A stretch of DNA of 14,716 nt, from NCBI GenBank assembly GCA_900553435.1, contig USDC01000005.1, forward strand, positions 1 to 14,716, given 5' to 3'. Of this stretch, positions 6,652 to 14,500 are shown piece after piece. Origin of the DNA: an uncultured Mycoplasmatota bacterium (GTDB lineage Bacteria; Bacillota_I; Bacilli_A; RF39; UBA660). The translations under genes were made by a program, and so were the position numbers. The notes under the pieces were generated by a model. It saw nothing but the letters and a program-made list of their open reading frames with translations. It had not been told where the DNA came from and searched no databases. Numbering within the stretch: position 1 is the stretch's first letter; every line of letters starts with the position of its first letter.

Positions 6652-8164
6652 ATTCTACCCCCGGCATAGCTCCTACTCCAAGTGGTATTCCTGTTATGTA
6701 CCAACCTAAAATTAAGATAAACCATATTACTAGAACTGCTAATGAATATGGAACTAGTAATTTTATACTACCAAATAATGTTACATTTTCTTCTTTTCCG
6801 AACTTTTCCATATAAGCTATAAAAATTACAAAATAAGCTAGAAGTGGTGTTAAACCATTAGTAACACTTATACCTGCATTATATATAATTTGAGCGAATT
6901 CTGGAGATAAAGAAGCATTCATAAATATTGGAACGCTAACTCCTAATATAGCCCATTTTAATGTTGGACTTGGCATAAGTATATTACTTATCATTGCAAT
7001 AAAGAATAGTAATAAAATTAAAGGTATACCTGATAATTCTAAATTAACTATTAAATTAGAAAGCATTGCTGTTATAACTGAACCAATTTCAGTATATTTA
7101 AATACTCCTATAAAAAGTGAAGCAAAAAATATTAATACCAGTATATTTCCTATTCCATCTAAAGAGTATCCAAACGATTCTGAAACATCTTTATTTGATT
7201 TTATTGTTTTAGCAAAAACTCCATAAAAGAAGCCAACTATACAAAATAGTAAAGTTATTATAAATACAAAACCATCACTAAATAATGAATCAGGGCCAAA
7301 TAATTTATCTATATAATAAGTTCCTCCATCATCAAGTAATGCACCAGATAATGGTAAACCTGGAATAATCATATAAAGTACTATTAAAATATAAATTATT
7401 CCCATTCCAATACCCATTATAAGTCCTCTAAGTTCTTTATTAGTAATTTTTACTTCTTCTTCCTCAACTTCATATTTAGGAAGTTTTGGAATTACAACTT
7501 TTTCAGTAATATAAGTCATTACAATAGACATAATTATTGTTGCAACTGACATTATACCAATAGAGAAGAATTGACTTATTTGATAACTTTCATCTAACAT
7601 ACTTGCACCATTTAATGTAAGTTGTAATAATGTACTATCTGTAACACTCAAAAATATGTTAATTCCATAACCAAAGCTCATTGCTGCAAATGAAGCAATA
7701 ATTCCGCCCATTGGGTTTCTCTTTCCATATTTAAACAATAAGGCACCTATTGGTAACATAACTACATAACCAATACCAACAATTGAAAAAGCCATACTTA
7801 TAAAAATTAATAAAAAAGTTAAAGTATTTTTCTTTGCATGTCTAGTAATTAAAGTAAAAAAGGTTTTAGTAAATCCTGTCTTTTCCAGTATTCCTATTCC
7901 AATTAAAACTATTATCAACATACTAAGTGGTGCGAAATTAACAAAACCACTTACTGCATTTGTAACTATATATTTAAGTCCAGCTAAACTAAATAAACTT
8001 TTAACTTCTATAACTGCATCATCAAATTCTCCTGTAACTGAATTAATAGTATTGTATTCTGTTTGAAGATTAAAAAAGGATAAAATCCCTGATAATATTA
8101 TTGTTATTCCAGTTAAAAGCATAAACATCATAATTGGACTAAGTTTAAACTTCTTTTTAATCAT
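6641..8164 (-). CDS. AbgT-family transporter (p-aminobenzoyl-glutamate transporter-like)
   Basis: A very hydrophobic protein of 507 residues from the chosen ATG, with many membrane segments. Family signatures are FAPLSMLIIVLIGIGILEKTG (about 77-97) and, near the C-terminus, the stretch from PSPTLKWAILGVSVPIFM through SPEFAQ to AGISVTNGLTPLLAYF. AbgT-family proteins include E. coli AbgT (uptake of the folate breakdown product p-aminobenzoyl-glutamate) and MtrF/YdaH, reported to export sulfonamides and p-aminobenzoate. Substrate and direction here cannot be told. Start: the ATG at 8162-8164 overlaps the previous stop as ATGATTAA and has GGTG seven bases upstream; an in-frame GTG at 8168-8170 would add two residues. 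It lies inside an otherwise conserved DUF951-ychF arrangement, overlapping both neighbours, so it is co-transcribed with chromosome segregation genes. Confidence 0.9.
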   Translation of the reverse strand: MIKKKFKLSPIMMFMLLTGITIILSGILSFFNLQTEYNTINSVTGEFDDAVIEVKSLFSLAGLKYIVTNAVSGFVNFAPLSMLIIVLIGIGILEKTGFTKTFFTLITRHAKKNTLTFLLIFISMAFSIVGIGYVVMLPIGALLFKYGKRNPMGGIIASFAAMSFGYGINIFLSVTDSTLLQLTLNGASMLDESYQISQFFSIGIMSVATIIMSIVMTYITEKVVIPKLPKYEVEEEEVKITNKELRGLIMGIGMGIIYILIVLYMIIPGLPLSGALLDDGGTYYIDKLFGPDSLFSDGFVFIITLLFCIVGFFYGVFAKTIKSNKDVSESFGYSLDGIGNILVLIFFASLFIGVFKYTEIGSVITAMLSNLIVNLELSGIPLILLLFFIAMISNILMPSPTLKWAILGVSVPIFMNASLSPEFAQIIYNAGISVTNGLTPLLAYFVIFIAYMEKFGKEENVTLFGSIKLLVPYSLAVLVIWFILILGWYITGIPLGVGAMPGVEYVA

Positions 8165-8348
8165 CCTCACTCACCACTTTTTTTAATTTTTTTTCAAATT
8201 CTAATCTATCTAACATAATAGAACGTCCACAATTAATGCATTTTAATTTTATATCTATTCCTATCCTTGTTATTTCCCATAAGTTGCTTTTACATGGATG
8301 AGGTTTTTTCATTATAACCTTACTACCAAGTTTATAATCTTTTTGCAT
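8157..8348 (-). CDS. DUF951 family small zinc-ribbon-like protein (YyzM-like)
   Basis: A 63-residue basic protein with the DUF951 pattern: LGSKVIMKKPHPCKSNLWEI, then KCINCGRSIMLDR. His17, Cys19, Cys37 and Cys40 could bind zinc. The function is unknown. In Bacilli such genes lie beside parB and ychF, as here. The ATG has GAGGTG four bases upstream. The coding region overlaps mscS by 17 bases and abgT by 8, so its translation is likely coupled to both. A nucleic-acid or ribosome-associated role is a guess from size, charge and neighbours only. Confidence 0.85.
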   Translation of the reverse strand: MQKDYKLGSKVIMKKPHPCKSNLWEITRIGIDIKLKCINCGRSIMLDRLEFEKKLKKVVSEDD

Positions 8349-9147
8349 TATGCACCTCTATTTGTGGATAATGTATTTTTACGTTTTTATTATCAAACTC
8401 TTTTTTTAACATTTTTAATATATCTCTTTTAACCCCAAAATAATCATATGGCTTAGTTTCAATAAACATTCTGTAAGTAACCGCTCCTTCTTCTAATGAC
8501 TCAATGCCTAAGACTTCTACTTGTTTTTTTACACTATCCATTTTTGTTATTTTTGGAATAAGACTATTTAAAATTTTTAATACTTTATCTGCATCTTCTT
8601 CATAAGAAACATTTATATCTAAAACTAAATTTGAATTATATTGTGAATAGTTAATAACGCTTCCTACACTACTATTATTTATTATTTTTACTTCTCCTGT
8701 ATATGCACGAATTCTAGTTGTTTTAAGACCTAAATCAATTATTTCTCCAGTAAAACCATCAATTGTAACAAAGTCTCCAACTTCATATTCTTTATCAGTT
8801 ATAATAAATACTCCTGATACAAAGTCTTTTATAGTATCTTGGAGTGCAAGCCCTACAACTAAACCAACAACACCTAAACTTGCAAGTAATGAAGTTGTAT
8901 TTATTCCAAATTCTTTTAATATTAAAATACCTACTATAAACACAATTAAATATTTAAAAATATTTACCATTAGTCCATTTATAGTTTTTTGTCTTTTCAT
9001 ACTTACTCTTTTATTCTTAAATTTTATATTTAAAGCTTTAGACATAAAAAACTTTATAATATAGTATATAATTACTCCAATTATTATATAAATTATTATT
9101 GCGATAAATTTTTCAAAAAAAGATTCACTTAATAAAAATTCTATCAC
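8332..9147 (-). CDS. Small-conductance mechanosensitive channel, MscS family
   Basis: A 271-residue inner-membrane protein of typical short MscS length. Membrane segments lie at about 14-34, 62-78 and 86-115. The last is the pore-lining helix, with the Gly/Ala-rich SLLASLGVVGLVVGLALQD followed by FVSGVFI. The beta domain contains VGDFVTIDGFTGEIIDLGLKTTRI and INNSSVGSVINYSQ, the family hallmark. A C-terminal alpha/beta domain of about 90 residues completes the vestibule. It should release solutes on hypo-osmotic shock. The start is a GTG overlapping the parB stop as GTGA, without a good Shine-Dalgarno, so it is probably coupled to parB translation. An MscS gene next to parB recurs in Firmicutes. 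Confidence 0.93.
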   Translation of the reverse strand: MIEFLLSESFFEKFIAIIIYIIIGVIIYYIIKFFMSKALNIKFKNKRVSMKRQKTINGLMVNIFKYLIVFIVGILILKEFGINTTSLLASLGVVGLVVGLALQDTIKDFVSGVFIITDKEYEVGDFVTIDGFTGEIIDLGLKTTRIRAYTGEVKIINNSSVGSVINYSQYNSNLVLDINVSYEEDADKVLKILNSLIPKITKMDSVKKQVEVLGIESLEEGAVTYRMFIETKPYDYFGVKRDILKMLKKEFDNKNVKIHYPQIEVHNAKRL

Positions 9148-10025
9148 TCACTATCTATTTTTATATTTAATATTTCTAATATTCTTTCAAGATCTTTTTC
9201 ACTATCATAAGGTATTTCAATTTTTTTTGTAGTAATTTTTACCATTGTTCCTATTTTTTCACGCATAACGTTTTCTATATTTTCGTATTTTCTTACCTTT
9301 GTCTTCTTTATAGGAATGACTTTTTTAATATCTGAATTACTTATCAATTCTTCTAGTTTTCTAACTGTTATACCCTCGTCTACTATTTTTTTTGTAAATT
9401 TTCTTATTTTTTCTTCATCATCTAATTTACTTAATGCTCTAGCATGACCCATAGAAATTTCTTTATTTAAAACTTTTGTTTGAGTTTCTTTAGGAAGTCT
9501 TAAAAGTCCTAACATATTTGTAATATAACTTCTACTTTTACCAATTTTTTTTGCTAGTTCTTCTTGAGTTAAACCTAAAGCATCTATTATATTTTTATAT
9601 GCCTCTGCTTCTTCTATAGCACTTAAATCTTCTCTTTGAATATTTTCAAGTAATGCTATCTCCATCATTTCTGAATCTGTAAAATCTCTTATTATTGCAG
9701 GTATTGTTGATTTTCCAGCCATCTTACTTGCTTTTGCTCTTCTTTCTCCGGCTATTATATAATAACCTTTAATTGATTTTTTTACTATTATTGGCTGAAA
9801 TACGCCATGTTCTTTAATAGAAAGAGCTAACTCTTCCAACTTACTTTCATCAAACTTTTTTCTAGGTTGATATGGATTTCTTTTTAATTCAGAAAGATTA
9901 ATCTCTATTATATCTTTTTTATCAGTATTTTCAATAATTTCTTTTTCAACTTCATCCATATCTAAAGGTTTATTGTTAAAAAGTTGTTCTAAACCAAGTC
10001 CTAAAGCTTTACGCTTATTGTCCAT
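9144..10025 (-). CDS. parB: Chromosome-partitioning protein ParB/Spo0J
   Basis: A CTP-dependent DNA clamp that loads at parS sites and recruits SMC near the origin. From the chosen ATG it has 293 residues. Conserved parts, in order: the N-terminal KRKALGLGLEQLF that stimulates ParA, NPYQPRK (50-56), the CTP-binding GERRAKA (93-99), ENIQRED (127-133), and a helix-turn-helix about 152-175 (LTQEELAKKIGKSRSYITNML). A C-terminal dimerisation region follows. I chose the ATG at 10023-10025 because MDNKRKALG matches the usual family start. A TTG at 10032-10034 with AAGGA five bases upstream is an alternative adding three residues. It overlaps parA by 11 bases. It ends in TGA, evidence that TGA is a stop here. 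No parS consensus site was seen in the window. Confidence 0.96.
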   Translation of the reverse strand: MDNKRKALGLGLEQLFNNKPLDMDEVEKEIIENTDKKDIIEINLSELKRNPYQPRKKFDESKLEELALSIKEHGVFQPIIVKKSIKGYYIIAGERRAKASKMAGKSTIPAIIRDFTDSEMMEIALLENIQREDLSAIEEAEAYKNIIDALGLTQEELAKKIGKSRSYITNMLGLLRLPKETQTKVLNKEISMGHARALSKLDDEEKIRKFTKKIVDEGITVRKLEELISNSDIKKVIPIKKTKVRKYENIENVMREKIGTMVKITTKKIEIPYDSEKDLERILEILNIKIDSE

Positions 10026-10800
10026 TTCTTTCAATCACTTCCTTTGCAAGATTAATATATGCTTCTGCTCCTTTGCTTTCTGGTGCGTATTCTAATATTG
10101 GTTTACCGTGAGATGGAGCTTCTGCTAATTTTATTACTCTAGGTATTATTGTATTAAAAACTTTTTCTTTAAAAAACTTCCTAACATCTTCTACAACTTC
10201 TAATCCTATTAAAGTTCTTCCGTCAAGCATGGTAAGTAAAACTCCCTCAATATCTAACTTTGGGTTTAAACTTGTTTGAGTCATAATTATTGTATTAAGA
10301 AGTTGTGTTACTCCCTCTAATGCAAAAAATTCACATTGAACTGGTATTAAAACTGAATCAGATGCGGCAAGTGCATTTGTGGTAAGTAACCCTAAAGATG
10401 GAAGACAATCTATTATAATAAAATCATATTTATCTCTTATTTTATCCAAAGCATTTTTTAGTTGTTCGCCCATTTTAAATTCTTGATCTTTTGAGCCTCT
10501 TTGAACTAATTCAATGTCTGTTCCAGCTAAATTTATCATCGCAGGTATTACACTTAAATTTTTAAATTTCGTTTTAATAATTGTATCTTTTATATCTGCA
10601 TTCCCCATTATAACATCGTAAATACCTAATTCTACATTACTTCTATTAACTCCTAAACCAGTGCTAGAATTTCCCTGAGGATCTAAATCAATTAAAAGTA
10701 CTTTTTTCCCTAGATAACCTAAAGACGAACTTAGATTTATACTAGTTGTTGTTTTTCCTACACCACCTTTTTGGTTAACTAAAGATATTACTTTTCCCAT
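10015..10800 (-). CDS. parA: Chromosome-partitioning ATPase ParA/Soj
   Basis: A 261-residue chromosomal-type ParA without the extra N-terminal DNA-binding domain of large plasmid ParAs. The deviant Walker A is KGGVGKTT (11-18) with both lysines, the A' box is LLIDLDPQGN (35-44), and Walker B is FIIID near 127-131. It dimerises on ATP, binds nucleoid DNA and is stimulated by ParB. In Bacillus it also controls DnaA. It is the first gene of the parA-parB-mscS-DUF951-abgT-ychF unit. The ATG has GAGGT six bases upstream. A weak promoter candidate lies at 10835-10863, just after the ftsH terminator. Confidence 0.97.
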   Translation of the reverse strand: MGKVISLVNQKGGVGKTTTSINLSSSLGYLGKKVLLIDLDPQGNSSTGLGVNRSNVELGIYDVIMGNADIKDTIIKTKFKNLSVIPAMINLAGTDIELVQRGSKDQEFKMGEQLKNALDKIRDKYDFIIIDCLPSLGLLTTNALAASDSVLIPVQCEFFALEGVTQLLNTIIMTQTSLNPKLDIEGVLLTMLDGRTLIGLEVVEDVRKFFKEKVFNTIIPRVIKLAEAPSHGKPILEYAPESKGAEAYINLAKEVIERNGQ

Positions 10801-10834
10801 GTCACTACCTCACTTTTCTAGTTCACTATATTTA

Positions 10835-10863
10835 ATTTTAACACATTTAATATTATTTTAAAA
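10835..10863 (-). promoter_or_regulatory. Candidate promoter of the parA operon
   Basis: An extended -10 TGTTAAAAT (10835-10843) on the minus strand is preceded at 17 bases by a poor -35, TTTTAA (10858-10863). The TG extension supports use without a good -35. It is the best candidate in the 89-base gap between ftsH and parA. A TATAGT at 10825-10830 is a second possible -10. Confidence 0.45.
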
Positions 10864-10870
10864 CAAGTAA

Positions 10871-10900
10871 AAAAGAAAAAAGCAAGTTTTTATTCTTGCT
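10871..10900 (-). terminator. Intrinsic terminator of tilS-ftsH
   Basis: The stem AGCAAG / CTTGCT (10895-10900 with 10881-10886) with an 8-base loop is followed on the minus strand by TTTTTCTTTT. The 5' arm is formed by the last sense codons of ftsH (Glu-Gln-Glu) and the loop contains the TAA stop (10890-10892). Confidence 0.8.
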
Positions 10901-12752
10901 CTTCAACAGAATCAATTTCAGGTAGTTTTCCAGTTTTAACTAAAGAATCAATTTCTTCCTTAGTTAAAGTTTCTTTTTCAAGTAAAGTGTTTGCTATTAA
11001 ATCTAAAAGCTTTCTATTTGATGAAATTATTTTTTTAGTTTTTTCATAACTAGTTTCTATGATTTTTCTCATTTCTTGGTCTATTTCAAATGCAACTTGG
11101 CTAGAGAAATTTCTACTTTTATTATAGTCTCTTCCCAAAAACACACTAGATTCTTGATGCTCAAACTGAATTGGACCTAAATCACTCATTCCATATTCTG
11201 TTACCATACTTCTTGCTATTTTAGTTGCTCTTTCAAAATCATTTTGTGCTCCACTTGATTGTACTTTTAAAACAATTTCTTCTGCAACACGTCCACCAAG
11301 AAGTCCACAGATAGTTTGTTCAAGTTCTGTTTTTGTTGAGAAAAACTTTTCTTCTTTTGGAAGCATTAAATTATAGCCTCCTGCAGCACCACGTGGAACT
11401 ATTGTTATTTTTTGTACTTCGTTAGCATCTTCTAATTTTATACCAACAACAGCGTGCCCTGCTTCATGATAAGCAACAAGTTTTTTCTCTTTTTCAGAAT
11501 ACTTTTTACTTTTTTTAGCAGGTCCCATTATAACTCTATCATATGCCTCATCTAAATCTTCTAGTGAAATAGCATCACTATTTTTTCTTACTGCAAGAAG
11601 TGCAGCTTCGTTTAATAAATTTTCTAAATCAGCCCCACTAAATCCGACTGTTCTTTGAGCTATATATTCTAAAGTTAAACCTTTAACGAATTTTTTGTTT
11701 CTAGCATGTACTTCTAAAATTTCTTTTCTTCCATTCATATCTGGAAAATTAACTGTAACTTGTCTATCAAATCTTCCTGGTCTTAATAAAGCAGGATCAA
11801 GAACGTCTGGTCTGTTAGTAGCTGCGATTATTATTATTCCCTCATTTGCACCGAAACCATCCATTTCAGTTAAAAGTTGATTTAATGTTTGTTCACGTTC
11901 ATCATGTCCGCCACCTAATCCAGCTCCTCTTTGTCTACCAACAGCATCTATTTCATCAATAAATATTAAACATGGAGCAGTTTGTTTCGCTTGTTTAAAC
12001 ATATCTCTAACACGACTAGCACCAACACCAACAAATAATTCCACAAAATCAGAACCACTAATGTAATAAAATGGTACTTTTGCCTCACCAGCAACTGCTT
12101 TTGCAAGTAATGTTTTACCTGTTCCTGGAGGTCCTACAAGTAATACTCCTTTAGGTATTCTTGCACCTAATCTTTGAAATTTTTTAGGGTTTTTCAAAAA
12201 GTCTATTAACTCTGCTACTTCTTCTTTTTCTTCTTTTAAACCGGCAACATCTTTAAACGTTACTTTATTACCTTCTTGACTTAGTTTAGCTTTGCTTTTT
12301 CCAAAATCAAAAGATTGCTTATTTCCTCCACTAAGTTTTACAAAAATAAATATAGTAGCTCCAACTAAAATCAATACTGGAAGTAAACTTAATATAAATG
12401 TTAAAACAGAATTAGATTCTGGATTGGCTTTTATATCAACTTTTAAATTTTGTTCCTCTGCAGTTGTTAAAATTTCATCAATTACTGAATCAGTAAGAGG
12501 AACAATTAACTTAAAAGTTTCATTATCTTTATATCCTTCTAATTTACCAACTAATTGGTAGACTCCAGCACTATTTTTTGGAGTTATTTCAAGTTCAGTA
12601 ATATGTTCTTGACTTAAGTTTTTATTAAAATCATTATAAGTTATTTCGTTTACTTTAACATTCAAAGTGTTAAATGCATACAATATACACATTATAATTA
12701 CAAATAATATAAAATACGGTATTAACGTCTTTCTAGCTTCTTTATTTTTCAT
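10890..12752 (-). CDS. ftsH: ATP-dependent zinc metalloprotease FtsH
   Basis: A membrane-anchored AAA+ protease of 620 residues that degrades membrane and regulatory proteins as a hexamer. Two membrane segments (about 10-29 and 115-138) enclose an extracytoplasmic domain of about 85 residues. The AAA module has Walker A GPPGTGKT (207-214), the pore loop FVG (240-242), Walker B LIFIDEID (262-269) and the second region of homology ATNRPDVLDPALLRPGRFDR (311-330). The protease domain has the zinc motif HEAGH (429-433) and the likely third ligand Asp505. All catalytic residues are intact. A GGAGG Shine-Dalgarno overlaps the end of tilS, nine bases upstream, so the pair is co-translated. The usual hpt gene between tilS and ftsH is absent. 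Confidence 0.98.
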   Translation of the reverse strand: MKNKEARKTLIPYFILFVIIMCILYAFNTLNVKVNEITYNDFNKNLSQEHITELEITPKNSAGVYQLVGKLEGYKDNETFKLIVPLTDSVIDEILTTAEEQNLKVDIKANPESNSVLTFILSLLPVLILVGATIFIFVKLSGGNKQSFDFGKSKAKLSQEGNKVTFKDVAGLKEEKEEVAELIDFLKNPKKFQRLGARIPKGVLLVGPPGTGKTLLAKAVAGEAKVPFYYISGSDFVELFVGVGASRVRDMFKQAKQTAPCLIFIDEIDAVGRQRGAGLGGGHDEREQTLNQLLTEMDGFGANEGIIIIAATNRPDVLDPALLRPGRFDRQVTVNFPDMNGRKEILEVHARNKKFVKGLTLEYIAQRTVGFSGADLENLLNEAALLAVRKNSDAISLEDLDEAYDRVIMGPAKKSKKYSEKEKKLVAYHEAGHAVVGIKLEDANEVQKITIVPRGAAGGYNLMLPKEEKFFSTKTELEQTICGLLGGRVAEEIVLKVQSSGAQNDFERATKIARSMVTEYGMSDLGPIQFEHQESSVFLGRDYNKSRNFSSQVAFEIDQEMRKIIETSYEKTKKIISSNRKLLDLIANTLLEKETLTKEEIDSLVKTGKLPEIDSVEEQE

Positions 12753-12761
12753 TTTTCCTCC

Positions 12762-14087
12762 TTAATAATAACGTAGTACTATATCATACTCTTCATTTTT
12801 ATCTTTGTCAAATACGGATTTTCTTAACCCAGGAAGCCAAACTATGTTATCTTCATTATCACATACTATTGGCCAAATGTCTCTTTCTTTTTTACTGATT
12901 TTTTCATTAGTAAATATATTATTAACTTTTTTACTTCCATCCATGCCTTTTATTTTTATCTTATCTCCGTCTTGCCTATTTCTTACATAAAGCGGTAATT
13001 TAACTTCTTTACTAGATAATCTTGTACAATTGTTATTTGTCCAATCACAATTTTTTACGAGTTCAATATTCATATCATTAGGTAATTTTACAATATCTTC
13101 TATTTCTATTTCATACGAATTTTTACTTTCTTCCATTTTTTCTATTGATAGGAAATTATAAGTTTTTCTACATATTAAATTATTAGGTAAATGTACAAAT
13201 GTATTAGCTTTTTTAGAGTCCATTAGTTTAAATATTAAATTAACGTGAGTATCTGTTATTATAAGCAAATCATCTCCATAAACACTCTCTAAAAAATTAT
13301 ATATTACATTTGTTTGAATTAAACTTTCTACTTTTTTTAATTCATCAATGTCTATTGTATTATTTTTTATTATTTTTTTCATTACCTTATTTAATTCTTT
13401 AGAAATAAATTCATTATATTCTTGAAGAGTTTCGCTAAACTTTAAAAATTTTAAATGAACATTTTCATCTTCGCTTTTTAAAAAAGGCAAAACATTACTT
13501 CTGTATCTATTTCTTGTATAAATATCTTTAAAATTGGATTTATCTATTCTAAACTCAATGTTTTTTTCTTTTGCAAACTTAATAATTTGTTCTTTAGTTA
13601 CTTCAATTAAAGGTCTAATTATTTTATAACTGCCTTTATTTACTACTTTTGAAAATCCACTATATCCTTGTAACGTAGAACCTCTAACTATCCTCATCAA
13701 TATTGTTTCAATTAAATCATCTCCATGGTGTGCAGTTGTTAAAAATTTAGCATTATACTTTTTTATCAAGTTTTCAAAAAAGTTATATCTTATACTTCTA
13801 GCTTCATTATGAAAATTATCATCACTATAATTATTAATTACAAAACACTCAAATATTATGTTATTTTCATTGCAATATTTTTCAATGAACATTTGTTCTT
13901 CGTCGCTTTCTTTTCTTACTTTATGATTAACATGTGCACAAACAAGATTAATCTTCATTTTCTTTTTTAAATCATTAAAAATATAAAGTAAAACCATTGA
14001 ATCAGGTCCTCCAGAAACTCCTAATACAACAGTATCTCCCTCTTTAATATGTGATTCGTTTAATATAAATTTATAAACATTTTCCAT
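12762..14087 (-). CDS. tilS: tRNA(Ile)-lysidine synthase TilS
   Basis: An N-type ATP pyrophosphatase that converts C34 of tRNA-Ile(CAU) to lysidine so that AUA is read as isoleucine, which matters in an AT-rich genome. It has 441 residues, a normal length. The PP-loop SGGPDS lies at 25-30, followed by HVNHKVRKES and TAHHGDDLIETILMRIVRGS, characteristic of TilS. The C-terminal TilS substrate-binding domain includes LYVRNRQDGDKIKIKGMDGSKKV and ends near WLPGLRKSVF. The ATG is preceded by AAAGGGTG about eight bases upstream, a moderate site. A promoter candidate lies at 14106-14134. It is co-transcribed with ftsH. Confidence 0.96.
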   Translation of the reverse strand: MENVYKFILNESHIKEGDTVVLGVSGGPDSMVLLYIFNDLKKKMKINLVCAHVNHKVRKESDEEQMFIEKYCNENNIIFECFVINNYSDDNFHNEARSIRYNFFENLIKKYNAKFLTTAHHGDDLIETILMRIVRGSTLQGYSGFSKVVNKGSYKIIRPLIEVTKEQIIKFAKEKNIEFRIDKSNFKDIYTRNRYRSNVLPFLKSEDENVHLKFLKFSETLQEYNEFISKELNKVMKKIIKNNTIDIDELKKVESLIQTNVIYNFLESVYGDDLLIITDTHVNLIFKLMDSKKANTFVHLPNNLICRKTYNFLSIEKMEESKNSYEIEIEDIVKLPNDMNIELVKNCDWTNNNCTRLSSKEVKLPLYVRNRQDGDKIKIKGMDGSKKVNNIFTNEKISKKERDIWPIVCDNEDNIVWLPGLRKSVFDKDKNEEYDIVLRYY

Positions 14088-14105
14088 TAAAGCACACCCT
14101 TTTAA

Positions 14106-14134
14106 ATTTTAACAAAATTAAGTAAAAATGTATA
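14106..14134 (-). promoter_or_regulatory. Promoter of tilS-ftsH
   Basis: Read on the minus strand: -35 TATACA (14129-14134), 17-base spacer, extended -10 TGTTAAAAT (14106-14114). It sits between the divIC terminator and the tilS start, so tilS-ftsH is an independent unit. Confidence 0.65.
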
Positions 14135-14144
14135 TAATTATCAA

Positions 14145-14171
14145 GAAAAAAGTTATCTTTTTACGATAACT
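14145..14171 (-). terminator. Intrinsic terminator of divIC
   Basis: The stem AGTTATC / GATAACT (14165-14171 with 14151-14157) with a 7-base loop is followed on the minus strand by TTTTTT. The first stem base belongs to the divIC TGA stop (14171-14173). Confidence 0.85.
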
Positions 14172-14461
14172 CAGTCATCAATTCTAATAATTATTTCGTC
14201 ATTTTTGCTCATCAAATATTTTTCACGAGCATATTTTGCTATATATTCTGGGTCTTGAAGTTTTGTAATTTGCATCTTTAAATCTTCTTCTTCATCTAAT
14301 TTTTCATTCATTTCTGTTTGTAATTGTTCTTTATCTTTAACGTTTTTATATATTTGTGTCCAATAACTAAATAGATTACTTAAAAAAAGTACTAATAATG
14401 GTATAGTAATTATAGTTAAAAATAATAGCCTTCTTTTTTGTTTTTTAGTTATTCCTTGCAT
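14171..14461 (-). CDS. divIC: Septum formation protein DivIC/FtsB family
   Basis: A small bitopic division protein of 96 residues. A basic cytoplasmic N-terminus (KKQKRR) precedes one membrane helix (about 11-31). An extracellular coiled coil (about 38-68) rich in Glu, Lys and Leu follows, then the family motif DPEYIAKYAREKYLM (70-84). With FtsL and DivIB it activates septal wall synthesis. I chose the ATG at 14459-14461: GGAGG lies 11 bases upstream. An in-frame TTG at 14477-14479 would place the Shine-Dalgarno inside the coding region and is rejected. The gene has its own terminator and an extended -10 upstream. Next to tilS is its usual place in Bacillota, but the S1-domain gene often found between them is missing. 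Confidence 0.93.
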   Translation of the reverse strand: MQGITKKQKRRLLFLTIITIPLLVLFLSNLFSYWTQIYKNVKDKEQLQTEMNEKLDEEEDLKMQITKLQDPEYIAKYAREKYLMSKNDEIIIRIDD

Positions 14462-14487
14462 ATTATTACAATCCTCCAATTATCATA

Positions 14488-14496
14488 ATTATAGCA
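14488..14496 (-). promoter_or_regulatory. Extended -10 promoter element upstream of divIC
   Basis: TGCTATAAT on the minus strand, a perfect -10 with TG extension, lies about 27 bases before the ATG. No -35 match is seen at 17 bases, where the upstream RNA terminator hairpin sits. It may rely on the extension alone. Confidence 0.5.
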
Positions 14497-14500
14497 CAAT

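Noticed and set aside
11386..11404. CACGTG core inside ftsH as a possible parS site
   Set aside because: Only the central six bases fit; the flanking TGTTT/AAACA arms of the Spo0J consensus are missing and the bases encode the conserved VPRGAAG stretch. No other parS-like site was seen by eye.
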